The notes below the pieces were generated by a model, which ran no database searches, had not been told where the DNA came from, and saw nothing but the letters and a program-made list of their open reading frames with translations. DNA of 64,000 nucleotides from Ruegeria sp. THAF33. Lineage in GTDB: Bacteria > Pseudomonadota > Alphaproteobacteria > Rhodobacterales > Rhodobacteraceae. Made by a program: the position numbers and the translations under genes. This document shows, piece after piece, positions 8,681 through 18,179 of the stretch; position 1 is the first letter of the stretch; each line of letters begins with the position of its first letter. The stretch is from contig NZ_CP045385.1 of the NCBI RefSeq assembly GCF_009363615.1, forward strand, positions 310,001 to 374,000, read 5' to 3'.

Positions 8681-10668
8681 TCCGCCTGACCCGCAGCCAG
8701 ATGGCAATTCTGCTGCTTGTTCTGATCACCATCGTGCTTGGCTATTTCGGTCGTGATTTGAGCAAGGCGCTGGATGCGCGCTGGTTGACCAAGTTCCCTT
8801 CGGCCTGGGTGATCCCGTTCAAAACCTACATTTCCTCGGCGATGACATGGCTGATCGAGGATGCCGCCATCGGGCCGGTGTCCTTCACCGATGTCACCCG
8901 CGCCATCGCGTGGTTGATCGAGCAGCCCTACAATCTGGTATTGGCCCTGCTGGCCGACGGCTTTGTCAGCGGTCAGGGAAATGACGCGCAGGTCATCCTG
9001 CCTGCGATCAGCTGGATCGTGGTCATCACCGCCGTTGTCGCCTTGGGTCAATATTGCCGTGACTGGGGATTGGCCGCTCTGGTCGGGGCCTGCTTCGTCT
9101 ATCTTGCAGTTTTCGGACAATGGGACAGCGCCATGGTGACGCTGGCCTCGGTCCTGATCGCGGTGCCGATTGGAGCGGGCGGCGGGTTGCTGTTGGGCAT
9201 TCTCGCCTATCGCCATCCGCTTTTTGAAAAGATCATCTCACCAATCCTGGACCTGATGCAGACGATCCCGATCTTTGCCTATCTGGTGCCGATCCTGTTC
9301 ATGTTTGGCTTTGGCCCGATCTCTGCCTTGGTCGCGACGATCATCTATGCGACCCCGCCGATGGTGCGGATCACAACGCTGGCGCTGAAAGGTGTGGATC
9401 CTGAGATTCTGGATTTCGGACGCATGGCGGGCACGACCCGGCGGCAGTTGATGTGGCGTGTGCTTGTGCCCTCGGCCAGCCACAGCCTGATGGTGGGCGT
9501 CAATCAGGTGATCATGCTGACCCTGAACATGGTCATCATCGCCTCGATGATCGGGGCTGGGGGGCTGGGCTTTGACGTCCTCGCCGCGCTCCGCCGTCTG
9601 GACATTGGGGCAGGGTTCGAAGCCGGCATCGCCATCGTGGTACTGGCCATCGCCGTCGACCGTCTGAGCCAGGCCTTTGCCGAACGGATGGGGCAGGTGC
9701 ATCATGAGGTCCCCGGCTCGTGGATCGCGCGTCATCGGCGGACGGTTCTGGTTGTGGTCCTGATGCTGCTGACCTGGGTGCTGGGACAGTTCTCGCCTCT
9801 GTTGCTGGAATATCCTGAAAGTCAGACCATTACCACCGGCGCGTTCTGGGACAACACGGTCGAATACCTGAACGTCAACTATTTCGACACGTTCGAGGCC
9901 ATCAAGGTTTTCTTCCTGACCTGGTTCATGATCCCGATCAAAACTGTTCTGCTGGGCATCCCGTGGCCATGGGCCATCGCGATGCTGTTCCTGTTGGGCT
10001 GGCACGCAGGCGGTTGGCGGCTGGCGTTGCTGTGTGGCGGAATGGCCTCGCTGATACTTGTGTCGGGCCTGTGGTCAAAGGCGATGGTGACAGTGTATCT
10101 GTGCGGCGCATCTGTCATTCTGGCGACGCTGATCGGGGTGCCTCTGGGTGTTCTGGCGGCACTGAACAAACGCGCTGGAACGGCCATCAACCTGCTGATC
10201 GACACGCTGCAAACCCTGCCCAGCTTTGTTTATCTGATCCCTGTCGTCATGCTGTTCCGGGTCGGCGATTTCACCGCCCTGATTGCCATCGTTCTCTATG
10301 CGCTGGCCCCGGCGGTCCGTTATGCCGCCCATGGTGTGCGCTCGGTAAGTGAGGAACTGATCGAGGCGGGTCTGGTTTCGGGCTGCACCCGCAAACAACT
10401 GCTGCGCCATATCCGCCTGCCGATGGCGTTGCCTGAAATCCTGCTGGGCGTCAATCAGACGATCATGCTGGCGCTGTCGATGCTGGTGATCACCGCCCTC
10501 GTCGGCACCCGCGATCTGGGGCAGGAGGTCTATATCGCCCTGACCAAGGCCGATACCGGCCGCGGTCTGGTGGCCGGCCTGTCGATTGCCTTCATCGCCA
10601 TCATCGCTGATCGGTTGATCAATGCCAGTGCCCGCCAGGCCCGCATCCGCTTTGGACTGGAGAGTTGA
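8677..10668 (+). CDS. ABC permease with two fused permease domains, betaine/proline type
   Basis: At 663 residues this is about twice a normal ProW. It contains two copies of the permease core: the first EAA-type loop is around residues 245-290 (GRMAGTTRRQLMWRVLVP, then IGAGGLG) and the second around 565-615 (GLVSGCTRKQLLRHIRLP, then VGTRDLG). Each half has its own hydrophobic segments and a VNQ-IML motif. A single chain could therefore supply both halves of the pore. It is coupled to the ATPase gene by a four-base overlap and followed at once by the kinase-like gene. Confidence 0.9.
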   Translation: MIRLTRSQMAILLLVLITIVLGYFGRDLSKALDARWLTKFPSAWVIPFKTYISSAMTWLIEDAAIGPVSFTDVTRAIAWLIEQPYNLVLALLADGFVSGQGNDAQVILPAISWIVVITAVVALGQYCRDWGLAALVGACFVYLAVFGQWDSAMVTLASVLIAVPIGAGGGLLLGILAYRHPLFEKIISPILDLMQTIPIFAYLVPILFMFGFGPISALVATIIYATPPMVRITTLALKGVDPEILDFGRMAGTTRRQLMWRVLVPSASHSLMVGVNQVIMLTLNMVIIASMIGAGGLGFDVLAALRRLDIGAGFEAGIAIVVLAIAVDRLSQAFAERMGQVHHEVPGSWIARHRRTVLVVVLMLLTWVLGQFSPLLLEYPESQTITTGAFWDNTVEYLNVNYFDTFEAIKVFFLTWFMIPIKTVLLGIPWPWAIAMLFLLGWHAGGWRLALLCGGMASLILVSGLWSKAMVTVYLCGASVILATLIGVPLGVLAALNKRAGTAINLLIDTLQTLPSFVYLIPVVMLFRVGDFTALIAIVLYALAPAVRYAAHGVRSVSEELIEAGLVSGCTRKQLLRHIRLPMALPEILLGVNQTIMLALSMLVITALVGTRDLGQEVYIALTKADTGRGLVAGLSIAFIAIIADRLINASARQARIRFGLES

Positions 10669-10669
10669 T

Positions 10670-11551
10670 ATGAGCCATCCCGACCTGATGACCCGCATCC
10701 GCGCTCTGCCGATCTGGCAGGGAGAGATCGAGGCCACTCCGCTGACCGGTGGCATCACCAATGTGAACTACAAGGTCACGGACGGCAGCGGGTCTTATGT
10801 GGTTCGTGTGGGCGACGACATCCCCCTGCATCAGGTGATGCGGTTCAATGAGCTGGCCGCCAGCAAAGCAGCCAATGCGGCGGGTCTGTCGCCTGCCGTG
10901 CTGCATTCCTCGGGCGATTTGACAGTGCTGGAATTCATCGAAAGCCGCACATTGACGGAAGAAGATGTACGCCACCCGAACATGCTGCCCCGAGTTCTGG
11001 AATTGGTGAAGGCCTGTCATGTCGAAGTGCCGAAACACCTGCGCGGGCCGTCGCTGGTATTCTGGGTGTTCCATGTCATCCAGGACTATGCCGCAACGCT
11101 AACCGAAAATGACAGCGCCCATGCAAAGCTGATCCCCGATCTGATAGACGCAGGCACGCTGCTGGAACGTGAGGCAAGGCCGTATGACATCGTGTTCGGC
11201 CATAACGACCTGCTCTGCGGCAATTTTCTGGACGACGGCAACCGCCTTTGGCTGATCGATTTCGACTATGCCGGGTTCAATTCTCCGCTGTTCGATCTGG
11301 GCGGGCTGGCGTCGAACAATGGCCTGTCGTCTGAACAGGAAGACTGGGTGTTGGAGAGCTATTTTGAAGCCCCGGTCACCGACGATCTGCGCCACCGCTA
11401 TGCGGCGATGAAATGTGCCTCGCTGCTGCGGGAAACCATGTGGAGCATGGTGTCCGAGATCACCTCGGATATCGACTTTGATTACGCAGCCTACACAGCT
11501 GAAAACCTGGCGCGGTTCCGCGCGGCCCTTACCGATTTCAAAAATACCTGA
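10670..11551 (+). CDS. choline/ethanolamine kinase-like phosphotransferase
   Basis: The 293-residue protein belongs to the APH/choline kinase fold. It shows GGITNVNYKV (nucleotide loop, near residue 27), the catalytic FGHNDLLCGN (His178, Asp180) and the metal motif LIDFDYAG (Asp197). The ATG at 10670 has GGAGAG seven bases upstream. Position inside a betaine-transporter/demethylase operon suggests that it phosphorylates choline, ethanolamine or another transported amino-alcohol. It may also generate the ligand of the divergent DeoR regulator. Substrate is inference. Confidence 0.8.
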   Translation: MSHPDLMTRIRALPIWQGEIEATPLTGGITNVNYKVTDGSGSYVVRVGDDIPLHQVMRFNELAASKAANAAGLSPAVLHSSGDLTVLEFIESRTLTEEDVRHPNMLPRVLELVKACHVEVPKHLRGPSLVFWVFHVIQDYAATLTENDSAHAKLIPDLIDAGTLLEREARPYDIVFGHNDLLCGNFLDDGNRLWLIDFDYAGFNSPLFDLGGLASNNGLSSEQEDWVLESYFEAPVTDDLRHRYAAMKCASLLRETMWSMVSEITSDIDFDYAAYTAENLARFRAALTDFKNT

Positions 11552-11559
11552 GGACAGAC

Positions 11560-14004
11560 ATGACCGACCTTCCGACAACAGCCAAAGCCGTCATTATCGG
11601 TGGCGGGATCATCGGCTGCTCGACCGCGTATCACCTGGCCAAGCTGGGCTGGACGGATACGGTGCTGCTGGAGCGCAAGAAGCTGACCTCGGGCACCACC
11701 TTCCACGCCGCGGGTCTGGTGGGGCAGTTGCGTTCGAACGCCAATATCACGCAATTGCTGGGTTATTCCGTCGATCTGTACAACAAGATCGAAGAGGAAA
11801 CAGGGCTTGGCACTGGCTGGAAGATGAACGGCGGCTTGCGTCTGGCCTGCAACGAAGAGCGCTGGACCGAGGTGAAACGCCAGGCCACTACGGCGCATTC
11901 CTTTGGTCTGGACATGCAGCTTCTGACCCCATCCGAGGCGCAGCAGCTTTGGCCCTTGATGGATGTCTCTGACGTGATCGGCGCGGCTTATCTGCCGACA
12001 GACGGTCAGGCGAACCCGTCAGATATCACGCAGGCATTGGCCAAGGGCGCCCGCATGGCCGGGGCGAAGATATTCGAAGATACCAAAGTCACCGATATCG
12101 AAATCGAAGATGGCAAAATTCGTGCGGTAATCACCGAGCAAGGTCGGATCGAGTGTGAAAAGGTGATCTGCTGCGCCGGGCAATGGTCCCGCACCTTTGC
12201 CAGCCGCTTTGGCGTCAACGTTCCTCTGGTTCCGATGGAGCACCAGTACATGGTGACTGAACCTTTCGACGTGCCCGGCAATCTGCCCACTCTGCGCGAT
12301 CCCGACCGGCTGACCTACTACAAGGAAGAAGTCGGAGGTCTGGTCATGGGCGGCTATGAGCCGAACCCGATCCCCTGGGCCACCAAGGGGATTCCGCAAG
12401 GTTTCCACTATACCCTTCTCGACAGCAACTTCGATCATTTCGAACAGCTTATGGAACTTGCGCTGGGTCGCGTGCCCGCGCTGGAAAACGCCGGCGTCAA
12501 GACGCTGACCAACGGGCCGGAAAGCTTCACGCCCGACGGCAATTTCATCATCGGCGAAGCGCCCGAGTTGAGGAATTTCTTCGTCGGTGCGGGCTTCAAT
12601 GCCTTTGGCATCGCGGCTGGCGGTGGTGCGGGCATGGCGCTGGCAGAATGGGTGCACAAGGGTGAGCCGCCCTTCGATTTGTGGTCTGCCGATATCCGCC
12701 GCTTTGGCCGCCCGCATTTCGACACCGACTGGGTTCGCACCCGTACCGTCGAGGCATATGGCAAACACTACACAATGGGTTGGCCGCATGAGGAACATGA
12801 CTCGGGCCGCCCCTGCCGAAAATCGCCGCTTTATGACACGCTGAAAAAGCAGGGCGCTTGTTTTGGCGAGAAACTGGGCTGGGAACGCCCCAACTGGTAC
12901 GCGGACGCGTCAAAGGGCGAGGTGCCCAAGGATGAATACAGCTTTGGCCGCCAGAACTGGTTTGATGCCGTCGGGCGGGAACATAAAGCGGCACGTGAAG
13001 CGGCTGTGTTGTTCGATCAGACCTCTTTCGCCAAATTCGCCCTCAAGGGCCCCGATGCTTTGGCAGCGATGAACTGGATCTGCGCCAATGATGTGGACAA
13101 GCCGGTTGGCGCGCTTGTCTATACCCAAATGCTGAACGACAAGGGCGGGATCGAGTGTGACCTGACCGTTGGGCGCGTGGCCCATGATGAGTTCTATATC
13201 GTCACCGGCACCGGCTATGCCACCCATGACTTCGACTGGATCAACCGCAGCATTCCCGAGGGCATGAATTGCCAGCTTTTCGATATCACCTCATCGAATG
13301 CGGTTCTGTCATTGATGGGGCCAAAATCACGTGAGATTCTGGCGCCGGTGACGCGCGATGACGTCTCGAACAGCGGGTTCAAGTTTGGCACGATCCGCAC
13401 CATCGGCATCGCCGGGTGCCCGGTTAAGGCGCTGCGCGTGACTTATGTGGGTGAACTGGGCTGGGAACTGCACCTGCCGGTGGAATATGCACAGACCGTG
13501 TATGACGCCTTGATGGAGGCAGGGCGCCCGCATGGATTGATCAATGCGGGCTACAGGGCGATTGAATCGCTGCGTCTTGAAAAAGGCTATCGCGCCTGGG
13601 GCTCGGATATCGGGCCGGATCATACGCCGTTCGAAAGCGGCTTGGGCTGGGCCGTGAAACTCCGGAAAAATATTGATTTCAAAGGGCGCGCCGCCTCTGA
13701 GGCGCAAAAAACCGGCGGCGTAAAGAAGATGCTGGCATGTTTCACGGTTGACCCCGAGGTTGTTCTTCTGGGGCGTGAAACAATCTATCGGAATGGCGAA
13801 AGGGTCGGATGGCTGACTTCGGGCGGCTATGGTTACACCGTCGAAAAGTCGATCGGCTACGGTTACATCCGAAACGCCAACGGTGTCGACGCACAATACG
13901 TCACATCAGGGACATATGAATTGGATGTCGCCACTCAGAGGGTTCCTTGCGAAGTGACGCTGCAACCGCTTTACGACCCGCAGATGAGCCGGGTGAAGAC
14001 CTGA
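11560..14004 (+). CDS. FAD-dependent dimethylglycine/sarcosine dehydrogenase-like protein with GcvT domain
   Basis: The 814-residue protein has an N-terminal Rossmann FAD motif (VIIGGGIIGCSTAYHL, residues 11-26) and TSGTTFHAAG, where His49 matches the histidine that carries covalent FAD in sarcosine and dimethylglycine dehydrogenases. The C-terminal half is an aminomethyltransferase (GcvT) fold with GPKSREIL and LRVTYVGELGWELH. Such enzymes oxidise an N-methyl group and pass it to tetrahydrofolate. It ends the transporter operon, so the imported compound is probably demethylated here; dimethylglycine and sarcosine are the obvious candidates but not proven. Confidence 0.87.
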   Translation: MTDLPTTAKAVIIGGGIIGCSTAYHLAKLGWTDTVLLERKKLTSGTTFHAAGLVGQLRSNANITQLLGYSVDLYNKIEEETGLGTGWKMNGGLRLACNEERWTEVKRQATTAHSFGLDMQLLTPSEAQQLWPLMDVSDVIGAAYLPTDGQANPSDITQALAKGARMAGAKIFEDTKVTDIEIEDGKIRAVITEQGRIECEKVICCAGQWSRTFASRFGVNVPLVPMEHQYMVTEPFDVPGNLPTLRDPDRLTYYKEEVGGLVMGGYEPNPIPWATKGIPQGFHYTLLDSNFDHFEQLMELALGRVPALENAGVKTLTNGPESFTPDGNFIIGEAPELRNFFVGAGFNAFGIAAGGGAGMALAEWVHKGEPPFDLWSADIRRFGRPHFDTDWVRTRTVEAYGKHYTMGWPHEEHDSGRPCRKSPLYDTLKKQGACFGEKLGWERPNWYADASKGEVPKDEYSFGRQNWFDAVGREHKAAREAAVLFDQTSFAKFALKGPDALAAMNWICANDVDKPVGALVYTQMLNDKGGIECDLTVGRVAHDEFYIVTGTGYATHDFDWINRSIPEGMNCQLFDITSSNAVLSLMGPKSREILAPVTRDDVSNSGFKFGTIRTIGIAGCPVKALRVTYVGELGWELHLPVEYAQTVYDALMEAGRPHGLINAGYRAIESLRLEKGYRAWGSDIGPDHTPFESGLGWAVKLRKNIDFKGRAASEAQKTGGVKKMLACFTVDPEVVLLGRETIYRNGERVGWLTSGGYGYTVEKSIGYGYIRNANGVDAQYVTSGTYELDVATQRVPCEVTLQPLYDPQMSRVKT

Positions 14005-14270
14005 CCCGAGGGTGCAAGAGCAGATCTACCGACACACGCACGGCGATCGGAACACATGGGGAAAGCATGCAAACAGGGCAAATCCGCCCCGAGTGTCCGA
14101 ATGTTCGTCGAATCTGACGGATTTCGATCCATAAGCCATTGATAAAGTTTCAGTATTGTCACACCTCATGCCCATCTGAAAACTGAACTGCAAGACTTCT
14201 CATTCAGCTTTCAGGGCAAACAACCTTTCATCCGTCGGAGATTGGATGACTTCAGCCGAAAGGACCGGAA

Positions 14271-15050
14271 ATGGTAACCCCAGATGCGTTGACTGAGCAT
14301 GCGATGAAGATTGCTGATATTACCTCGGAGTCCGCGATGCGGTTTTTTCGGGGGTCTTTGGGCATTGAATTCAAACAGGATGAAAGCCCGGTGACGCAGG
14401 CCGACAAGGCAGTTGAGGCAGAAGTACGCTCTTACCTGAAACAGCATTTTCCCGGACACGGCATCTTTGGCGAAGAGCACGGGCAAGAAGCAGGCGACGG
14501 GCTTCATATGTGGGTGATTGACCCGATTGACGGAACCCGTTCGTTTCTGTCCGGCCATCCTTTGTTCGGGTTCCTTTTGGCGCACCTTGTGGATGGGCGC
14601 CCTCGGTTGGGCCTAGTCGGAATGCCGGCCTTACATGAGACCTATTTGGGTGTGGTCGGTGACGGCGCCAGCCTGAACGGGCAACCGATAGAGGTGTCGA
14701 ACACCACGCGTCTGGATCAATCGGTTTTGTACGTGAATGAAGGCGACAAAATTTATCGCGATCATCCTGACCTGTTCAGCCGGCTGATGAATGCAGGGCA
14801 GACGCGCCGATTTGCCTATGATTGTTATCCCCATGCCTTGCTTGCTTCGGGCCATGTCGATGCTGTGGTGGATTACGATCTGCAACCTTATGACTATCTG
14901 GCGCTCTCACCTCTGATCACGGCTGCTGGCGGAGTGATGACCGATTGGCACGGGCATGCGTTAACCCTCGATTCAGATGGCGCGGTCGTTTCCGCCGCAA
15001 CCCCTGAACTGCATGCTGAACTGCTTGACCTCATCAATGTCGAAAAATGA
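14271..15050 (+). CDS. inositol monophosphatase-family phosphatase (possible histidinol-phosphatase, HisN type)
   Basis: The 259-residue protein carries the Mg2+ site of the IMPase superfamily: GEEH (Glu68-Glu69), DPIDGT (Asp84, Asp87) and a C-terminal PYDYLALSPLITAAGG. HisN-type histidinol-phosphatases look like this, but so do 3'-phosphoadenosine and inositol phosphatases, and no histidine gene is nearby. AAAGGA precedes the ATG. The 266-bp gap before it (14005-14270) holds no gene I can support. It converges with the cobalamin transporter operon. Confidence 0.75.
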   Translation: MVTPDALTEHAMKIADITSESAMRFFRGSLGIEFKQDESPVTQADKAVEAEVRSYLKQHFPGHGIFGEEHGQEAGDGLHMWVIDPIDGTRSFLSGHPLFGFLLAHLVDGRPRLGLVGMPALHETYLGVVGDGASLNGQPIEVSNTTRLDQSVLYVNEGDKIYRDHPDLFSRLMNAGQTRRFAYDCYPHALLASGHVDAVVDYDLQPYDYLALSPLITAAGGVMTDWHGHALTLDSDGAVVSAATPELHAELLDLINVEK

Positions 15051-15073
15051 CAGTGTTGCGCAACCTTGGAAAA

Positions 15074-16084
15074 CTATCTCCCGCGATCAGATTTGAACAA
15101 ATACAAAAAGACAAAAAGTGATCCTATCGACGTTGTGACGATTCCCACGGGCAACTCCTGCGGAGCCAGAAGAAGGCGTGACAAGATATCGGACAATGTC
15201 AGCAGAATCGCGCCCACGATCGCCGAGACGATCAACAGGTTTCGGTGCAGAGTTCCGGCGATGCCGCGTGCAATATGAGGCACCATCAGCCCGACAAAGC
15301 CGATGACACCGGCAACGGAAACGAAACTGGCGGTCGCCAATGCGGCAACGAAAAACATGCTGAACCGCAGTCCTTGAACGGGAATACCCAGTGACGAGGC
15401 TGTGAAATCCCCGGTCAGCAGCGCGTCAAGCCACCGGCTGCGGTAAAGTGAATAGCTCAGGATCAGGCCCAGTCCGATCAGGACAAGCGGGAATGTTTCC
15501 CATCTTGCCAGTCCCAGGCCGCCAAGCATCCAGAATATCACCGAATGAGCAGCGCGATTGTCGCCAGAGAAAATCAGGTAGTTGGTGATCGCGGAAAACA
15601 GAAAGGACACCGCCAGGCCAGCCAGGATCAGTTTTTCGGGTGCGCTTGTACGCAAGCCCTGAACCAGCGCCAGAACAATGCCGGAGGCGATCAGACCACC
15701 GCAAAATGCTGCCAACGGTAACGTCCAGATTCCCAGAACATCACCCGTGACGGTGATCACCAGAACGGCGCCGGCAGCAGCACCCGAGGACAGACCGAAC
15801 AGAAACGGATCTGCCAGGTCGTTTCGCGTCGTTGTTTGCAAAACGACACCAACGACGCCCAGTCCCGCACCAATCACGGCGGCAAACAAGGCACGGGGCA
15901 GGCGAAGGTCGAAGACGATCCGGTGCAAGGGCGACATGTCTCCTTCCACCAGACCGGTTCCGAGGCCGATGGCCGAAAAAACTTCGCGTATGGGGATTGG
16001 GGTGGTCCCGTAGACGATCGACAACAGCAAAAGGGCGGTCAGAACAACCGCCCCCAGCACTATCAAACGGCCCAATCGGACCAT
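15074..16084 (-). CDS. btuC: ABC permease, FecCD/BtuC family, probably cobalamin
   Basis: The 336-residue, very hydrophobic protein has the BtuC/FecCD landmarks: LRLPRALFAAVIGAGLGVVGVVLQ near residue 60, a conserved ADPFLFGLSSGA loop and GFVGLMVPHIAR near residue 265. About ten membrane segments are expected. It is the last gene of an operon led by a cobalamin riboswitch, so B12 or cobinamide is the likely cargo rather than ferric siderophores, which use the same family. The gap to the binding-protein gene is one base. Confidence 0.85.
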   Translation of the reverse strand: MVRLGRLIVLGAVVLTALLLLSIVYGTTPIPIREVFSAIGLGTGLVEGDMSPLHRIVFDLRLPRALFAAVIGAGLGVVGVVLQTTTRNDLADPFLFGLSSGAAAGAVLVITVTGDVLGIWTLPLAAFCGGLIASGIVLALVQGLRTSAPEKLILAGLAVSFLFSAITNYLIFSGDNRAAHSVIFWMLGGLGLARWETFPLVLIGLGLILSYSLYRSRWLDALLTGDFTASSLGIPVQGLRFSMFFVAALATASFVSVAGVIGFVGLMVPHIARGIAGTLHRNLLIVSAIVGAILLTLSDILSRLLLAPQELPVGIVTTSIGSLFVFLYLFKSDRGR

Positions 16085-16085
16085 A

Positions 16086-17036
16086 TCAGTTGGTCTCCGG
16101 GTGCATCGCCTTCGCCATCTTCTCGATCGCCTCGATATTTGCCGGGCCGGGCGTCAGTTCCTCGTAACGCAGGCCAATCCAGCGCTCGTTCTTTACCGCG
16201 TCCGTTTGTGACATCACCGGGTGATCCTTGAGGAACTGAAAGGTGTCCTCTGCGCCGTTGCCGGACTGATAATCGAGCAGCACCAGAAATTCCGGGTTGG
16301 CCGCTGCCACGGCCTCCCACGACGTGCGGCCCCAGCTGGTATCCAGATCATGCGTCACGTTCGCGCCACCCGCCGCTGTGATCATCGCATCGGGAATGGC
16401 GAACTTGCCGGCGGTGAATGGAGCATCGGCCGGTCCGTCCAACAGGAATACGCGGGGCTTTGCCAGATCGGCTGTTTTTGCTTCGATGGCTGACAATTTG
16501 TCTTTCCAGCCGGCAACCAGCGCCTCGGCCTTGTCTTCGACATGCATGACCTTGCCCAGACGCAGAACGTCATCAAACAACAGGTTCATGCTGGCCTCGG
16601 GGCGATCCTTGTCCAGATGCACGCAGCTTTCGGTCAGGATCATGGTCTTGATACCAAAAGGTTCCAGTGTGTCGGGCGTGACGTCACCGCCGGGTTTCAT
16701 GCCATAGTACCAACCGGCAAAAAACAGATCGGGTTCGACGGCCACAAGGTTTTCAATGGTCGGGTATTTGGGGGCAAGCTCTGGGATATCGCCACGCTGA
16801 GCATCAAAATCAGGGCTTGTTTTGTACCAGCCGGTAATTCCGGTAAGCCCCACGATCTTGTCCTGAAGGCCGAGCGCAAAGGCCATATCCGCCATGTTCA
16901 TGTCATGTACGACCAGGCGTTCCGGCGCCGAGTCAAAAACCAGCGGTTCACCGCAATTGTCCACGGTGACGGCTTCCGCTGCCGCGCCACCTGCCAAGCC
17001 AGCGAAAACAACCACCGGCCAAAGTTTCTGCATCAT
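16086..17036 (-). CDS. btuF: periplasmic binding protein, BtuF-like (cobalamin or cobinamide)
   Basis: The 316-residue protein has an N-terminal signal peptide (about 19 residues, ending GGAAAEA) and a helical-backbone class III binding-protein fold: PERLVVHDMNMADMAFALGL, IENLVAVEPDLFFAG and a C-terminal W-AV-A-NPE-LVLLDYQ. Class III proteins bind B12, haem or siderophores. Riboswitch control of the operon favours B12. Two Cys residues (mature region start and ESCVH) might form a disulfide. Confidence 0.82.
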   Translation of the reverse strand: MMQKLWPVVVFAGLAGGAAAEAVTVDNCGEPLVFDSAPERLVVHDMNMADMAFALGLQDKIVGLTGITGWYKTSPDFDAQRGDIPELAPKYPTIENLVAVEPDLFFAGWYYGMKPGGDVTPDTLEPFGIKTMILTESCVHLDKDRPEASMNLLFDDVLRLGKVMHVEDKAEALVAGWKDKLSAIEAKTADLAKPRVFLLDGPADAPFTAGKFAIPDAMITAAGGANVTHDLDTSWGRTSWEAVAAANPEFLVLLDYQSGNGAEDTFQFLKDHPVMSQTDAVKNERWIGLRYEELTPGPANIEAIEKMAKAMHPETN

Positions 17037-17049
17037 ATTTAAGTTCCTG

Positions 17050-17826
17050 TTATTGTGACAATTTCCGTTTTCGGATATCCAGTGCGGGGATCATGCGGCC
17101 TTCGTGCTGAAAGCACAGATAATCCACGCCGAATGTCTCACGTACCCGGTCTGGGGTCAGAACTTCGACAACAGGCCCGAACCCCGTCAGACGCGTGGCT
17201 TTCATCAGCGCCACATGGGTGGCGAATTCCGGGATCATGACCAGATCATGGACGATCATGACGACCGTTACCCCCAGATCAGCAACCAGAGACAGCATGT
17301 GCCCCTTGGCATCGGGGTCCAGATGGTTGGTTGGCTCGTCTAGAAACAGCAAGGACGGGTTCTGGGCCAACGCGCGCGCGATATGTGCGCGCTGACGTTC
17401 TCCGCCGGACAGTTGACCCATCGTTTTGTTGGCAAAATGCGACAGCTCGGTCGTCGTCAGAACCCGTTCCAGATCAGCCTTGTGCTGAGCCATCGAACGT
17501 TCGCCCTGAATCGGGATTTGCCCCAGCGCAACATAGTCTTGCAGGCGCATCCGCCCGTCAGGCATTTCCTGCTGCCCGACCACAGCAATGGAGCGGGCAC
17601 GTTGGCGGGCGGACAGGGTCCGAAGGCTTTGGCCTTCTATCCAAACATCACCCAAGATAACCCGTTCGATCCCGCACAGCAGTTTCAGCAGAGTGGTCTT
17701 GCCGGCGCCGTTCGGCCCGGCGATTGCCAGAATTGATCCTTCTTCCAGGCGAAAGGACACATCCTGCAACAGGACATCGCCATTGAGCGCGTAGTACTCC
17801 AAATTCTCTGCAACCAGAAAGCTCAT
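17050..17826 (-). CDS. btuD: ABC ATPase of the BtuD/FecE type
   Basis: The 258-residue ATPase has Walker A GPNGAGKTT (about residues 36-44), Q-loop VGQQEMPDG, signature LSGGERQRAHIARAL and Walker B LLFLDEPTNHLD. The order and length match iron/B12 importers. The start overlaps the end of the DUF1636-type gene by four bases, and the binding-protein gene follows after 13 bases, so the four genes form one transcription unit. Confidence 0.88.
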   Translation of the reverse strand: MSFLVAENLEYYALNGDVLLQDVSFRLEEGSILAIAGPNGAGKTTLLKLLCGIERVILGDVWIEGQSLRTLSARQRARSIAVVGQQEMPDGRMRLQDYVALGQIPIQGERSMAQHKADLERVLTTTELSHFANKTMGQLSGGERQRAHIARALAQNPSLLFLDEPTNHLDPDAKGHMLSLVADLGVTVVMIVHDLVMIPEFATHVALMKATRLTGFGPVVEVLTPDRVRETFGVDYLCFQHEGRMIPALDIRKRKLSQ

Positions 17827-18179
17827 GATACCCCCCCGGACGGCAATGCGGGTATGCGCGACAAGGTCTTTGCGAAAAGGGCAGGGGGGCGGTCCGAGGC
17901 GCTGGTCCAGCCATCGTCACTGTCGCCGAACTGGGTCGCGAATTCGACCAGGGCGGACAGGTCGTGTGATGTCGTGATATCGCCAAACAGGTACTGCGCT
18001 TTTCCCGGGGCCTGAAATCCGACGGTCATGGCCCGTTCACAACCTGCCATGCACGCCACCATTCGGGTTTCAAAACCGTCAGGCAACCGGGCATTCAGCA
18101 CGTCTTGCGCGGCCTCGGCAGACATCGCCCCCTGACATGTTGAACAGATCAGAACGTAGTGATCAGAATAGCAGGTCAT
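17823..18179 (-). CDS. DUF1636-like cysteine-rich putative metal-binding protein
   Basis: I choose ATG 18179 (118 residues) because ACGGAG lies six bases upstream; an ATG two codons earlier sits directly on that ribosome site. Cysteines at 3, 12, 15, 43 and 47 form a CSTC...CMAGC pattern like thioredoxin-fold [2Fe-2S] proteins, and the family is annotated as metal-binding. It is the first full-size gene after a cobalamin riboswitch and is coupled to the B12-type ATPase, so a role in B12 uptake, cobalt handling or corrinoid reduction is plausible. No function is established from sequence. Confidence 0.7.
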   Translation of the reverse strand: MTCYSDHYVLICSTCQGAMSAEAAQDVLNARLPDGFETRMVACMAGCERAMTVGFQAPGKAQYLFGDITTSHDLSALVEFATQFGDSDDGWTSASDRPPALFAKTLSRIPALPSGGVS

